From NCBI RefSeq assembly GCF_030012175.1, contig NZ_JASCXW010000015.1, forward strand, positions 1-46,867: a stretch of 46,867 nucleotides of DNA, read 5' to 3'. Position numbers and translations under genes: made by a program. This document shows, piece after piece, positions 23,710 through 32,993 of this stretch (position 1 is its first letter; the number at the start of each line of letters is the position of its first letter). The stretch is from Peloplasma aerotolerans. Lineage in GTDB: Bacteria; Bacillota_I; Bacilli_A; Acholeplasmatales; Acholeplasmataceae. Below the pieces are notes generated by a model. The model saw nothing but the letters and a program-made list of their open reading frames with translations, had not been told where the DNA came from and did no database searches.

Positions 23710-25104
23710 ATGAAACATATAAAAATAGCTTATATTGGTGGAGGCTCAAAAGAATGGGCTAAAGTTTTTATGAATGATTTGGCACAAGCAGAAGGTATCA
23801 CTGGAGAAATAGCATTATATGATATCGATATTGATGCAGCAAAAAGAAACCAAAAGATCGGTAATAGAATCAACTCACATGAAAAAGCGATTAGTAAATG
23901 GGATTATCAAGTATATGAGAAGATTGATGGAGCTCTAAAAAATGCTGATTTTGTAGCGATTTCAATTCTTCCAGGTACTTTTGATGAAATGATGAGCGAC
24001 GTTCATACACCTGAAGCGTATGGCATTTACCAAAGTGTTGGAGATACCGCAGGTCCAGGTGGCGTTATTAGAAGTATGAGAACCGTCCCTATTTTCGAAT
24101 TTTTCGCTAAAAAAATAAAGGAACATTGTCCAAAAGCTTGGGTATTAAATTTTACCAATCCTATGACAATATGCGTTAAAACATTATATGATATTTTTCC
24201 AGAAATTAAAGCTTTCGGATGTTGCCATGAAGTGTTTCACACTCAAGATTTCTTGTGTAGTGTGCTAGAGGAAGAAAAAGGCATTAAGGTTCATAGAAAT
24301 CAAATATATACAGATGTAACAGGCATTAATCATTTTACATGGATTACAGAAGCGAAGTATCAAGATATCGATCTTATAGGTTTGCTTCCATCATTTCTGG
24401 ATAAATACTATGAAACTGGTTTCAATGAAAATGGAAGTTCTGATTTATATTTAGAGTCTCCTTTTGCACAAGCAAACCGCGTTAAGATGGATTTATATAA
24501 ACAATATGGAATACTAGCTGCTGCTGGAGATCGTCATTTAGTCGAATTTTTAAATCACAATTGGTATTTAAGAGATAAAGAAATGATTGATTACTGGAAG
24601 TTTGCTTTAACGACTGTTGATTTTAGAATTGAACTAAGAGAAGAAAGAATCAAAAAACTTGAATTAGAAGCTGAAGGGAAAAAAGATATTGATCTTTATA
24701 CTTCTGATGAAGAGGCTATTGATTTGATGAAAGCTATATTAGGCTTTAATCAAAAAGTGTCGAATGTGAATACCATTAATTTAGGACAAGTTAAAGACTT
24801 ACCCTTAGGTTCGATTGTTGAAACAAATGCATTATTCACAAACGATCAAGTCATTCCTTTAATGGCGAAGCCCCTGCCTAAAACAGTTAAGAACTTAGTC
24901 CTCAGAAATGCAAATAACATCGAATCCTTATATGAGGGAATTAAAAATAGAGATTTAAATCATATTTTCGAATCTTTTATAAATCAACCATTGTTAGATG
25001 GTTTAACCATTGTTCAAGCAAGAGCACTATTTAAAGAAATGATCGAAAATACAAAAGAATATCTTAATCAATATTTCAATATTGATGGATTTTTAAATAA
25101 CTAA
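23710..25104 (+). CDS. GH4 glycosidase, alpha-galacturonidase-like
   Basis: NAD+ and Mn2+-dependent family 4 glycoside hydrolase, 464 aa. N-terminal Rossmann 'IAYIGGGSKEWAK'; 'NFTNPM' with N150; metal ligands C172 ('CCHEVF') and H208 ('GINHFTW'). 'CHEVF' and 'YQSVGDTAGPGG' resemble the LplD-type alpha-galacturonidases rather than the alpha-galactosidase MelA or 6-phospho-glucosidases. It would release galacturonate from small pectin fragments in the cytoplasm, feeding the uronate operon at 33122. GGGAGG lies 6 nt before ATG 23710. A weak TGTTAAAAT -10 lies at about 23680. No sugar transporter is adjacent. Confidence 0.82.
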   Translation: MKHIKIAYIGGGSKEWAKVFMNDLAQAEGITGEIALYDIDIDAAKRNQKIGNRINSHEKAISKWDYQVYEKIDGALKNADFVAISILPGTFDEMMSDVHTPEAYGIYQSVGDTAGPGGVIRSMRTVPIFEFFAKKIKEHCPKAWVLNFTNPMTICVKTLYDIFPEIKAFGCCHEVFHTQDFLCSVLEEEKGIKVHRNQIYTDVTGINHFTWITEAKYQDIDLIGLLPSFLDKYYETGFNENGSSDLYLESPFAQANRVKMDLYKQYGILAAAGDRHLVEFLNHNWYLRDKEMIDYWKFALTTVDFRIELREERIKKLELEAEGKKDIDLYTSDEEAIDLMKAILGFNQKVSNVNTINLGQVKDLPLGSIVETNALFTNDQVIPLMAKPLPKTVKNLVLRNANNIESLYEGIKNRDLNHIFESFINQPLLDGLTIVQARALFKEMIENTKEYLNQYFNIDGFLNN

Positions 25105-25114
25105 AATAAATGTC

Positions 25115-25142
25115 TTGATTATTAAAAAGTTAGTGATATAAT
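25115..25142 (+). promoter_or_regulatory. Promoter for the UPF0316 gene
   Basis: TTGATT (25115-25120), 16-bp spacer, TATAAT (25137-25142) with upstream TG. Confidence 0.75.
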
Positions 25143-25158
25143 AAGTCAGGTGATTAAT

Positions 25159-25722
25159 ATGTGGGAAACAATATGGGGGTTTTTAACAGCAGTTCCATTA
25201 TGGGAACTTGTGTTGATTTTATTCTCTAAAATAATTGAAGTAACAATAAGTACAATGCGAATCATTTTAATTAGTAAAGGCTATCGTAAACCAGGAACTA
25301 TCCTTTCATTTTTTGAAATCATTTTATGGGTATTCATAGCATCTAGAGTGATTATGGGAATTGCAGAATATCCGATGAAGGGTATTGTTTATAGTGTAGG
25401 TTTTGCAGTAGGTGTCTATATTGGATCGCTACTTGAAAGTAGAGTTGCAGTAGGTAAAATATTGATTCATGTTATAAGTGATGATGATGTCGCTAAAAAA
25501 ATCATGAAAGTTCTAAGAGATAAAGGACATGGTGTCACAAGCGTTGATGCACATGGTAAAGATAGTGATCGTACAGTACTGATGGTATTTGCGAATCGCA
25601 AGAATAAGCAAACCATTATTGACTTAATCGAAGCAACAAGCACAAAGGCACTCATTGTTGCTAATGAAGTATCCATACTGCAAGGTGGATATGTAAGCCC
25701 ATGGCGGCGAATCGCAAAATAG
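25159..25722 (+). CDS. UPF0316 (YebE-like) membrane protein, DUF5698 + DUF2179
   Basis: 187 aa. Three hydrophobic segments in the first ~90 residues (DUF5698; 'EVTISTMRIILISKG' is characteristic), then a soluble DUF2179 domain (about 105-180) with 'LRDKGHGVTSVDAHGKDS' and a C-terminal beta-alpha-beta. DUF2179 domains are thought to bind small ligands; YitT-type proteins and several bacterial membrane proteins carry them. Function unknown. AGGTGA (25148-25153) selects ATG 25159 rather than the in-frame GTG 25150. Confidence 0.85.
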   Translation: MWETIWGFLTAVPLWELVLILFSKIIEVTISTMRIILISKGYRKPGTILSFFEIILWVFIASRVIMGIAEYPMKGIVYSVGFAVGVYIGSLLESRVAVGKILIHVISDDDVAKKIMKVLRDKGHGVTSVDAHGKDSDRTVLMVFANRKNKQTIIDLIEATSTKALIVANEVSILQGGYVSPWRRIAK

Positions 25723-25731
25723 ATTTTAGCA

Positions 25732-25760
25732 TTGTAATAAAGCACAAAAATACGTATAAT
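25732..25760 (+). promoter_or_regulatory. Promoter of tRNA-Val
   Basis: TTGTAA (25732-25737), 17-bp spacer, TATAAT (25755-25760), placing the start just before the tRNA. Confidence 0.75.
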
Positions 25761-25770
25761 ATAAATGGTT

Positions 25771-25845
25771 GGAGTTATAGCTCAGCGGGAGAGCACTACC
25801 TTGACGTGGTAGGGGTCCTGGGTTCGATCCCCAGTAACTTCACCA
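25771..25845 (+). tRNA. tRNA-Val (GAC anticodon)
   Basis: Full cloverleaf: acceptor GGAGTTA/TAACTTC, D arm GCTC-AGCGGGA-GAGC, anticodon arm CTACC-TTGACGT-GGTAG (loop gives anticodon GAC), T arm CTGGG-TTCGATC-CCCAG, discriminator A, and an encoded CCA at 25843-25845. Transcribed alone from its own promoter with a terminator after it. Confidence 0.95.
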
Positions 25846-25857
25846 TTTTTTTATAAG

Positions 25858-25880
25858 ACAACCTTTGTGGTTGTTTTTTT
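25858..25880 (+). terminator. Terminator after tRNA-Val
   Basis: ACAACC (25858-25863), loop TTTGT, GGTTGT (25869-25874), then T-run to 25880. Confidence 0.88.
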
Positions 25881-25966
25881 ATTTTAATCAAATGAGTGAA
25901 TTATCAATAAAAATTAACAAAATTAATATGAAAATTAAGAATATTAATTAAAAGACAAATAAATGG

Positions 25967-25995
25967 TTGACAAATCAAAAATAAAATATTATAAT
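25967..25995 (+). promoter_or_regulatory. Consensus promoter of the ABC exporter operon
   Basis: TTGACA (25967-25972), 17-bp spacer, TATAAT (25990-25995): a perfect sigma-A promoter, about 45-50 nt of leader before the ATG. The rest of the 25881-26044 gap is AT-rich with no gene. Confidence 0.85.
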
Positions 25996-26044
25996 TTGAA
26001 TATATGTTATCATTTGTATAAACTTCATAAAGGTTAGGTAAAAA

Positions 26045-27688
26045 ATGAAATCACTATTATATGAACACAAAACAAAGTTTATCCTCTATGTCATCGCTTG
26101 TTTCATGCCTGTTGTTTCACAGTTAATGCAAATCGGTGTTATAGCACTCATTTTTGAAACTGTAGAAAGACAATCTATGGAATTTTTTAGATTGGTTATC
26201 TTTATAGCAGCAGGATTCTTAATTTTCAATGCAGGAACATTTATATTTTCAAGAATGCTTAGAATCTCTTATATGAAAGATGTTTTGTTATCTTTAAGAA
26301 TTCGCGCATTTGATAAGATAATTGCTATGGAGTATAAACAATTTAATCAACAGTCCAGAGATGTCTACATATCACATTTAATTAACGACATTAACACTTT
26401 TGAAAATTCGTTTTTCTTATCACTCATTAACTTTATTTTTAGATGTGGACTATACATTTGTGTATTAGTCATTCTCTTTTTCTTAAATTGGATTATTGGT
26501 GTTGTTGTTTTTGCGGTATCTATATTCGTTTTACTATTTTCATTATTGTTTCAAAAGAAGACAGTACAACTTCAAAAAGATGTATCTGATCAAAATGAAG
26601 CATTTACAGTCGATGTTGCAAACACATTAAATGGCTTAGAAATACTGAAATTAAACAATATTGAACAAACATTCCTCAAGAAGAATGAAGAGCAAATCTT
26701 AAAACTTGAGGGAAAAAAGAAGAAGTTCAATGTTTTTACATCTTTGCAGATATATACAAATGTAACGATTGGTTACTTACTATTTATGGGTTTACTGATT
26801 TACTTAATGTATCAAACAAGAGAAGGTCTGGGATATGGTGAACTTGTTTTGACAATTCAACTATCGTCAAGTGCAATTTTTCCTTTAGTCAATATGATGC
26901 CACTGATCAATGTCTTAAAATCTTCAAAAGCAATTTATGAAAAAATAACAGTTCCTGAAGAAACAGTCATAACGAATCATGCTCCTAATACATTTAAGTT
27001 TAATGATGAAATCGTATTAAATGAAGTTGCCTTCTCATATGATGATCGTCAATTGTTGAAACCAACAAATCTCACATTGAAAAAAGGTCAAAAATATTTA
27101 ATGAAAGGACCAAGTGGTTCAGGAAAATCAACTTTTATAAAACTTGTTTCACAAATCATTGATGATTATGAAGGACAAATTACTGTTGATGGTATCGATT
27201 TAAAAACAATTTCAGGGCAATCATTTTCTCAACATGTATCTTATATTTACCAAGATGTATTTCTCTTTGAAGCAACACTTAAAGATAACATTGCTTTATT
27301 TAAAGATGTTGATGATCAAAAAGTTATTGAGGCCTGCCATCAAGCAGGATTAAAAGAGTTTTTAGACGCATTACCTCTTGGTATACATACACCAATATCT
27401 GAAAACGGCAAAAACTTATCTGGTGGAGAAAGACAAAGAATTTCGATTGCTAGAGCTTTACTTAAAAAAGCAGACATCTTATTCGTTGATGAAGCTACAT
27501 CAGCCTTAAACGATGAATTAGGTAGACGAATCGAGCAAACATTGCTAGATCTTAATGTTACATTAATTGCGATTAGTCATAAAACATTTGAAGGTATTAC
27601 ATCATCTTACGATTGGGTTTTAGAAATTAAAGATGGATTTGTGGTTCCATATAAAGCATCAGTCTATTTCAATGGGGTGACAACATGA
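26045..27688 (+). CDS. ABC exporter half-transporter (TMD-NBD), first subunit
   Basis: 547 aa type IV (ABCB-like) exporter half: six membrane helices in residues ~15-290, then a nucleotide-binding domain with Walker A GPSGSGKST (355-363), Q-loop in 'YIYQDVFLF', signature LSGGE (458-462), Walker B ILFVDE (478-483) and H-loop 'ISH'. All catalytic residues are present. AAAGGTTAGG is upstream. The stop overlaps the next gene by ATGA, so the two make a heterodimer. Cargo unknown; no peptide precursor or immunity gene is seen beside it. Confidence 0.9.
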   Translation: MKSLLYEHKTKFILYVIACFMPVVSQLMQIGVIALIFETVERQSMEFFRLVIFIAAGFLIFNAGTFIFSRMLRISYMKDVLLSLRIRAFDKIIAMEYKQFNQQSRDVYISHLINDINTFENSFFLSLINFIFRCGLYICVLVILFFLNWIIGVVVFAVSIFVLLFSLLFQKKTVQLQKDVSDQNEAFTVDVANTLNGLEILKLNNIEQTFLKKNEEQILKLEGKKKKFNVFTSLQIYTNVTIGYLLFMGLLIYLMYQTREGLGYGELVLTIQLSSSAIFPLVNMMPLINVLKSSKAIYEKITVPEETVITNHAPNTFKFNDEIVLNEVAFSYDDRQLLKPTNLTLKKGQKYLMKGPSGSGKSTFIKLVSQIIDDYEGQITVDGIDLKTISGQSFSQHVSYIYQDVFLFEATLKDNIALFKDVDDQKVIEACHQAGLKEFLDALPLGIHTPISENGKNLSGGERQRISIARALLKKADILFVDEATSALNDELGRRIEQTLLDLNVTLIAISHKTFEGITSSYDWVLEIKDGFVVPYKASVYFNGVTT

Positions 27689-29310
27689 AAAAACGTTTCC
27701 GTTATTTTATTATTCTATATCGTGTTTTTATCATTATGCTTTTGGTTGCATTTATCAGCTTCAAATTATCATTTGCGATATTTGATACGGTTAACGCATC
27801 AACATCAGCCAATTGGGAAGCATTTTGGGAAAGTGCAAAATGGATGATGATTTATGCATTTGCATTAATGCCAGCAAACTTGATGTTTTCTTATATTAAA
27901 GCTGATACAACAAAACGCATTGTGACGCGTATGAAAACGGATTACTTAAGTGCTGTGTTCGAAAAAAATATTAGTGAGTTCCAAAAAGACAATAATCAGC
28001 AATATGTTTCAGCTATGACCAATGACTTTAATTTAATAGAAAAAGATTATGTTGAACAAATTATCAATATTATCGAAGCGATAGTTAACTTCTTAACCGC
28101 GATATTGATTATTACTTTAATTAGTCCAATCATTCTATTAATTGGCTTAGGTATCGTAGTATTTAATGTCATTATCTCAGCCTTATCATCAAGACCTATC
28201 AAAAAACATAATAAAGAGCGTAGCGAAATGATGGGAGAATATGGTGGCTTCATCAAAGAGATTTTATCAGCGTTTCATATTATTAAGACAAATGATCTTG
28301 AATCAAGAATCGTCGAAAACTATCGAGATAGAAGTGAAAAAGTTCAACACAAAAAATACATTATTGATAAAATTATGAGTTATATCTATGCAATTCAAAA
28401 TGCAAATTTCTCATTAATATTCTTAGTTCTAATGTTTGTCGTTAGCTACTTAACCATTCAAGGTGTCATCTTGTTTGCTGGTGTTGTCGTTGTTGCTCAA
28501 AATGTTGATAATATCATCGGTCCAGTTTCTCAAATATCAGAAGCAGTGCCTAGAATATTATCGGTTAAATCAATATTTACTAGAATTGACCAAACATTGA
28601 AAAACCAATATGTTCATGAAGAAACATTGAGTTTTGATCAATTGAACACAAGTATTCAATTAAATCATGTATCATTTGCTTACAATGAAGAAAATGAGAT
28701 ACTAAAAGATGTTAATCTTAATTTTGAAAAAGGTAAGAAGTACTTAGTCATTGGTCCAAGCGGTGGTGGAAAATCAACCCTCTTGAGATTGTTAAGAAAA
28801 TATTTTGAACCTAATGAAGGGCAAATTCTTATCGATGATCAAAACTTGAATGATATCAAAAAAATAGATTACTTCTCAAAAATCGCAAATATCGAACAAC
28901 AAATTTTCTTGTTTGAAGATACACTTAGAAATAATTTAACTTTATATAAAGATTATAGTGATGAAGAAATATATGATGCTATTAAGCGCGCAGGTCTAGA
29001 ACACTTTGTTAAACAACACCCTGATGGATTAAATCGACTGATCCTTGATAATGGTAAAAACATATCAGGTGGAGAAAAAAGCAGGGTTGCGATTGCTAGA
29101 GGTTTACTCAATCATGCAGAAATCATTTTGCTTGATGAAGCCTTCGCATCACTTGATCCTAAAAGTGCAATTGCTATTGAGGCAAGCTTATTAGCACTAA
29201 AAAACGTGACAGTCATTAATGTTAGTCATGTTATCTTAGAAGAAAACAAATCATCATATGACGATATCGTGATGGTGAAAAACAAGAAAGCAGTTTTAAT
29301 GAGCACATAA
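27685..29310 (+). CDS. ABC exporter half-transporter (TMD-NBD), second subunit
   Basis: 541 aa, same domain order as its partner: membrane domain in residues ~10-290 and NBD with Walker A GPSGGGKST (357-365), Q-loop 'NIEQQIFLF', signature 'ISGGEKSR', Walker B 'IILLDE' and H-loop 'VSH'. The catalytic Glu after Walker B is intact, so it is not the usual degenerate half of an asymmetric heterodimer. Both subunits are only moderately alike and appear to be an old duplication. Confidence 0.9.
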   Translation: MKKRFRYFIILYRVFIIMLLVAFISFKLSFAIFDTVNASTSANWEAFWESAKWMMIYAFALMPANLMFSYIKADTTKRIVTRMKTDYLSAVFEKNISEFQKDNNQQYVSAMTNDFNLIEKDYVEQIINIIEAIVNFLTAILIITLISPIILLIGLGIVVFNVIISALSSRPIKKHNKERSEMMGEYGGFIKEILSAFHIIKTNDLESRIVENYRDRSEKVQHKKYIIDKIMSYIYAIQNANFSLIFLVLMFVVSYLTIQGVILFAGVVVVAQNVDNIIGPVSQISEAVPRILSVKSIFTRIDQTLKNQYVHEETLSFDQLNTSIQLNHVSFAYNEENEILKDVNLNFEKGKKYLVIGPSGGGKSTLLRLLRKYFEPNEGQILIDDQNLNDIKKIDYFSKIANIEQQIFLFEDTLRNNLTLYKDYSDEEIYDAIKRAGLEHFVKQHPDGLNRLILDNGKNISGGEKSRVAIARGLLNHAEIILLDEAFASLDPKSAIAIEASLLALKNVTVINVSHVILEENKSSYDDIVMVKNKKAVLMST

Positions 29311-29327
29311 TAATAACCTTAGGAGAT

Positions 29328-29352
29328 AAACACAGAGGATATCTGTGTTTTT
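29328..29352 (+). terminator. Terminator of the ABC exporter operon
   Basis: AAACACAGA (29328-29336), loop GGATA, TCTGTGTTT (29342-29350) and further T's. Confidence 0.9.
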
Positions 29353-29377
29353 CTTTTTGACTTTTTTTAAAAAGAAA

Positions 29378-29406
29378 TTACAATGAAAGTGAAAATATGT
29401 TATAAT
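29378..29406 (+). promoter_or_regulatory. Promoter of the first MATE gene
   Basis: TTACAA (29378-29383), 17-bp spacer, extended -10 TGTTATAAT (TATAAT 29401-29406). Confidence 0.7.
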
Positions 29407-29425
29407 TTTTTATTGGAGACATAAG

Positions 29426-30805
29426 ATGACAAAAGATGAAAAAAAGCGCAATTTAATATTAAAGGATCCAAACATTTATAAAGGATTATTTATATTAGCG
29501 ATTCCATTGATGCTGAATAACTTTATAAAGACAATTCATGATGTTATAGATATGTACTTTGTTAGTGAGATACCAGGATTTTCTGCAGATGCTGTTAGTT
29601 CTATATCACTAACTTTTCCTGTTGTCTTTACCTTTATATCGCTAGGAATTGGGTTAAGTGCAGCAGGTACTGCATTAATTAGTCAACATGTTGGGTCTGG
29701 ACAAATGGAACAAGCTAAAAAATATGCTACCAACTTAGTGATATTATCATTAATTGCAGGTATCATATTAAATGTTTTTTCCTACATTGGAGCACCACTC
29801 ATTATGAGATTAATGGGTACTGAAGGTTTCGTTTTCGAAAATAGCGTTAAATATTTGCAAATACGTTCCTTTGAGTTGCCTGTCGTTTTTCTATTCTTTG
29901 CATTCACCTCGATTAGGCAATCTAGTGGTGATACAGTTACACCTGTTATCTATGGTGTTATAACCATGATAGTCAATATCATTTTGTCACCGATACTTAT
30001 ATCAACACTCGGTTTTGGTGTTGCTGGTGCTGCTTACGCAACTTTATTTGCTAATGTCGTCATTATGCCATTAGGTTTACTACAACTATTTAGATCAAAG
30101 AGCGGTGTAACCATCGCTTGGAAATATTTAAAATTAGATGCATTTGTATCATCAAAAATAATTAATACAGCAGTCCCTGCTGCATTAGGTCAAGCATTTA
30201 CTGCAATTGGATTTGCGGTGATGAACGGAATTATTGTATCTTATGGAGTACAAACTGTTGCAGCATTTAGTGTTGGTAATCGCTTAAGCAGTTTGATTTT
30301 ACATCCTATTATGGCTATTGGTGGGGTATTAGCTGCATATTTAGGTCAAAATATTGGGAATCAAAATATAGAAAGAGCAAAAGAATCATTTAAAAAAGCG
30401 ATGATTCTATCCGTTGGTTTAATGGTAGTAGGTAGTGCATTGATACTTAATTTTAGAGAATTTTTTGCAAGTTTCTTTATTAAAGATGACCCAGTAGCTT
30501 TAGCGTTAACCGCTGAGTATATGTTTTTCCTACTCATTGGATTGCCATTAATGGCTGTTTTTCAAACCTTTATGGGAACTTTTAATGGTACTGGAAATAC
30601 GAAATTCACTTTTATTCTTACCATTACAAGATTATGGATTCTAAGAGTACCATTAGTCTTTTTCTTCAAGTACTTTACAGATTTAGGTAGCAGCGGTATT
30701 TGGTATGCGATGTTAGCGAGTAATTTAATTATTGCATTTGTAGGACTATTCTTATACTCAAAAGTTGATTTCAAGCCTAAAGTGTCAATAGAAAGAACGG
30801 CTTAA
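29426..30805 (+). CDS. MATE-family efflux transporter (first copy)
   Basis: 459 aa, about 12 membrane helices in two six-helix bundles; starts with the typical cytosolic lead then 'LFILAIPLMLNNFIKTIHDVIDMYFV'. MATE proteins export cationic drugs or metabolites using Na+ or H+ gradients. 'TGNTKFTFILTITRLWILRVP' in the second half is family-typical. TTGGAGAC precedes the ATG by 6-7 nt. Single-gene unit with its own promoter. Substrate cannot be assigned. Confidence 0.92.
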   Translation: MTKDEKKRNLILKDPNIYKGLFILAIPLMLNNFIKTIHDVIDMYFVSEIPGFSADAVSSISLTFPVVFTFISLGIGLSAAGTALISQHVGSGQMEQAKKYATNLVILSLIAGIILNVFSYIGAPLIMRLMGTEGFVFENSVKYLQIRSFELPVVFLFFAFTSIRQSSGDTVTPVIYGVITMIVNIILSPILISTLGFGVAGAAYATLFANVVIMPLGLLQLFRSKSGVTIAWKYLKLDAFVSSKIINTAVPAALGQAFTAIGFAVMNGIIVSYGVQTVAAFSVGNRLSSLILHPIMAIGGVLAAYLGQNIGNQNIERAKESFKKAMILSVGLMVVGSALILNFREFFASFFIKDDPVALALTAEYMFFLLIGLPLMAVFQTFMGTFNGTGNTKFTFILTITRLWILRVPLVFFFKYFTDLGSSGIWYAMLASNLIIAFVGLFLYSKVDFKPKVSIERTA

Positions 30806-30813
30806 ATAATTCA

Positions 30814-30822
30814 TGTTATACT
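30814..30822 (+). promoter_or_regulatory. Possible extended -10 promoter for the small membrane protein gene
   Basis: TGTTATACT (30814-30822), about 24 bp before the ATG; no clear -35. Confidence 0.4.
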
Positions 30823-30846
30823 AAAGATAGACGTGAGGTATTCATT

Positions 30847-31311
30847 ATGAAGAAGATTTTAGCTAAAAAATCTGTATCTAAAATGATTAAAAGCATTATT
30901 GTCATGGTTTTGTCAATGACCGTTATATTGCAGGTTCTTATGTATTACAATTTTAGATTTGAAAATATGCCACCAATTATTAGGGTCGTATTGGCCATCT
31001 TTATTGTCTTATCGATATTTTCAATGATTCAAATTGTTATCCTTTCATTTGTCCCTACGATTATTATGGAATATGATGATACTGGATTATATATCCACAA
31101 AATTAACCAAAAGACAACTTATGTTAAATTTGCGGATATTACGAATGTTAAAGCAACCATCAATATATGGGCGAAACCTTTCTTAGTTTATACTGCAGTC
31201 GTTATTGACACAGATCAAAAAGAGTATGTTGTTAGGCATCTAGATAAGATGGATGATGTCAAAGATATCATTCATCATCTCGCATTTGAAGTCAATGAAG
31301 AAATAACTTAA
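30847..31311 (+). CDS. Small membrane protein with PH-like C-terminal domain
   Basis: 154 aa, family not recognised. Two membrane helices (about 15-35 and 45-70) are followed by a soluble region 75-154 with an alternating beta pattern ('DDTGLYIHKINQKTTYVKFADITNVKA' region) that resembles bacterial PH domains often found after two helices. GTGAGGT is 6-7 nt upstream of the ATG. It lies between the two MATE genes, ending in a strong terminator. Function unknown. Confidence 0.7.
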   Translation: MKKILAKKSVSKMIKSIIVMVLSMTVILQVLMYYNFRFENMPPIIRVVLAIFIVLSIFSMIQIVILSFVPTIIMEYDDTGLYIHKINQKTTYVKFADITNVKATINIWAKPFLVYTAVVIDTDQKEYVVRHLDKMDDVKDIIHHLAFEVNEEIT

Positions 31312-31327
31312 TCAACCGAAAATAAAC

Positions 31328-31364
31328 ATATGAAGTTAGCCTAATTGGGTAACTTCATATTTTT
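31328..31364 (+). terminator. Terminator after the small membrane protein gene
   Basis: ATATGAAGTTA (31328-31338) pairs perfectly with TAACTTCATAT (31350-31360), followed by TTTT. Confidence 0.9.
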
Positions 31365-31404
31365 GATTAAACTAGCTTATAACCTTTTTTCATCTTTATT
31401 TTTA

Positions 31405-31413
31405 TGCTATAAT
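31405..31413 (+). promoter_or_regulatory. Extended -10 promoter of the second MATE gene
   Basis: TGCTATAAT (TATAAT 31408-31413), 40 bp before the ATG. Confidence 0.55.
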
Positions 31414-31452
31414 AATAGGGTTAAACAATAAGACGAAAATGGAAGAGTATCA

Positions 31453-32868
31453 ATGAAAAAAGACAGAGAAGAAATGCTTGGGAAATATGATGTCAAAAAG
31501 CTATTAATCAAACTATCCGTACCTGCTGTATTAGGTATGGTTGTTAATGCTTTATATAATTTTGTCGATACGCTTTTTGTCGCTCAAGGAGCTGGAGAAA
31601 TAGCGATTGGTGGACTTGCATTAGCATTTCCAATACAGATGATTGCGATTGCATTTAGTTTAATGATTGGCATTGGTGGTGCATCTGTATTTTCTAGAGC
31701 ATTTGGTAGAAGAGATTACAAAAAAATGGACCATGCAGTTAACTCTGCACTTCGGGTTGGATTTGTTGGTGCTTTAGCTATTGCTGTTTTAGGTACGATA
31801 TATATTGATGAACTCCTTATATTCTTTGGTGCAACATCATCAAACATAGGATTTGCCAAAGATTATTTATCTATTGTTTTAATCGGCCTTGTTTTCACAT
31901 CGTTAAATATGATTTTAAATAACTTAACAAGAGCAGAAGGTAGACCGAATATCGCAATGGTTTCAATGATGATTGGTACCGGATTAAATATTATATTAGA
32001 TCCAATATTTATTTTCAATTTTGGATTTGGACTAGGTGTACAAGGTGCTGCGATTGCAACCGTTATTTCGCAAATTGCAGCTTTTGGTTATATATTCACG
32101 CAAGCTTTAACTAAAAAATCATCTTTAAATATTAATTTTAAAGGTGGACTCCTTGTTGATTTTCAAACAGTTAAGGAAACGATAGCTGTAGGGTTTCCAA
32201 CATTTTTAAGAAATTCCTTGGGGGCATTTTTAGCGATTGTTATTTATCGCTTGATTAATCAATATGCAGAAGGGGATCCAGCGATTTATATTTCTATCTA
32301 TGGTGTAATCAATCGAGTCGTTATGTTTATTTTCTTACCAGGATTTGGAGTTGTTCAAGGGCTTGTTCCTATCGTTGGTTTTAATTATGGTGCGCAAAAC
32401 TTTGATCGACTTAAATTGGCAATTAAATTAGCAACCAAATTTATTGCTTTGTATTTCGTTGGTGGATTTATTTTCATTCAATTGTTCTCGAAATATATAT
32501 TCACTATTTTTAGTGAAGATCATAATCTGCTATTCATCAATTATGGTTCTCAAGCTTTTAGAATAATGTCATTTGGATTCTTACTTGTTGGATTTCAAAT
32601 CGTTGTGAGTTCTATATTCCAAGCTTTAGGCTATCCACTCCGTGCAATGCTTATCGCACTTTCTAGACAAATTTTATTTTTTATACCTATTGCGTATCTT
32701 TTAACACGTTATATGGGAATTGATGGAATTTGGATTGCTTTTGCAACAGCGGATATTTTATCTGGTCTAATCAGTATTATCTTATTGGTTTATGCAATTA
32801 AAGGCATTGGTAAAATTGAAATGCAATCTTATAAACCAACAAACGAAATCATTCAAGAAGTCATTTAA
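31453..32868 (+). CDS. MATE-family efflux transporter (second copy)
   Basis: 471 aa, 12 predicted helices, with 'LSVPAVLGMVVNALYNFVDTLFVA' as the first helix region and 'FGVVQGLVPIVGFNYGAQNFDR' in the second bundle, a MepA-like pattern. It is clearly a different subfamily from the copy at 29426, so it is not a recent tandem duplicate. GGAAGAG is upstream of the ATG. Monocistronic, with a promoter before and a terminator after. Exported compound unknown. Confidence 0.92.
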   Translation: MKKDREEMLGKYDVKKLLIKLSVPAVLGMVVNALYNFVDTLFVAQGAGEIAIGGLALAFPIQMIAIAFSLMIGIGGASVFSRAFGRRDYKKMDHAVNSALRVGFVGALAIAVLGTIYIDELLIFFGATSSNIGFAKDYLSIVLIGLVFTSLNMILNNLTRAEGRPNIAMVSMMIGTGLNIILDPIFIFNFGFGLGVQGAAIATVISQIAAFGYIFTQALTKKSSLNINFKGGLLVDFQTVKETIAVGFPTFLRNSLGAFLAIVIYRLINQYAEGDPAIYISIYGVINRVVMFIFLPGFGVVQGLVPIVGFNYGAQNFDRLKLAIKLATKFIALYFVGGFIFIQLFSKYIFTIFSEDHNLLFINYGSQAFRIMSFGFLLVGFQIVVSSIFQALGYPLRAMLIALSRQILFFIPIAYLLTRYMGIDGIWIAFATADILSGLISIILLVYAIKGIGKIEMQSYKPTNEIIQEVI

Positions 32869-32877
32869 TACTAAATT

Positions 32878-32920
32878 AAAGGATTTAACCTACAAGATTC
32901 AATGTGGTTAAGTCCTTTTT
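32878..32920 (+). terminator. Terminator after the second MATE gene
   Basis: AAAGGATTTAACC (32878-32890) pairs with GGTTAAGTCCTTT (32906-32918), one T-G wobble, ending in a T-run to 32920. Confidence 0.88.
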
Positions 32921-32961
32921 AATAAACACATGATTTTACAGTAATTTAGAGCATGTAAGCG

Positions 32962-32991
32962 TTGACACATCTTTATATCTTATGATATAAT
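32962..32991 (+). promoter_or_regulatory. Promoter of the hexuronate operon
   Basis: TTGACA (32962-32967), 18-bp spacer, TATAAT (32986-32991) with upstream TG. Start expected near 32998, inside the first direct repeat. Confidence 0.8.
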
Positions 32992-32993
32992 AA

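Noticed and set aside
29426-32868. Recent tandem duplication of MATE genes
   Set aside because: The two proteins differ along most of their length and have separate signals; they look like different subfamilies.
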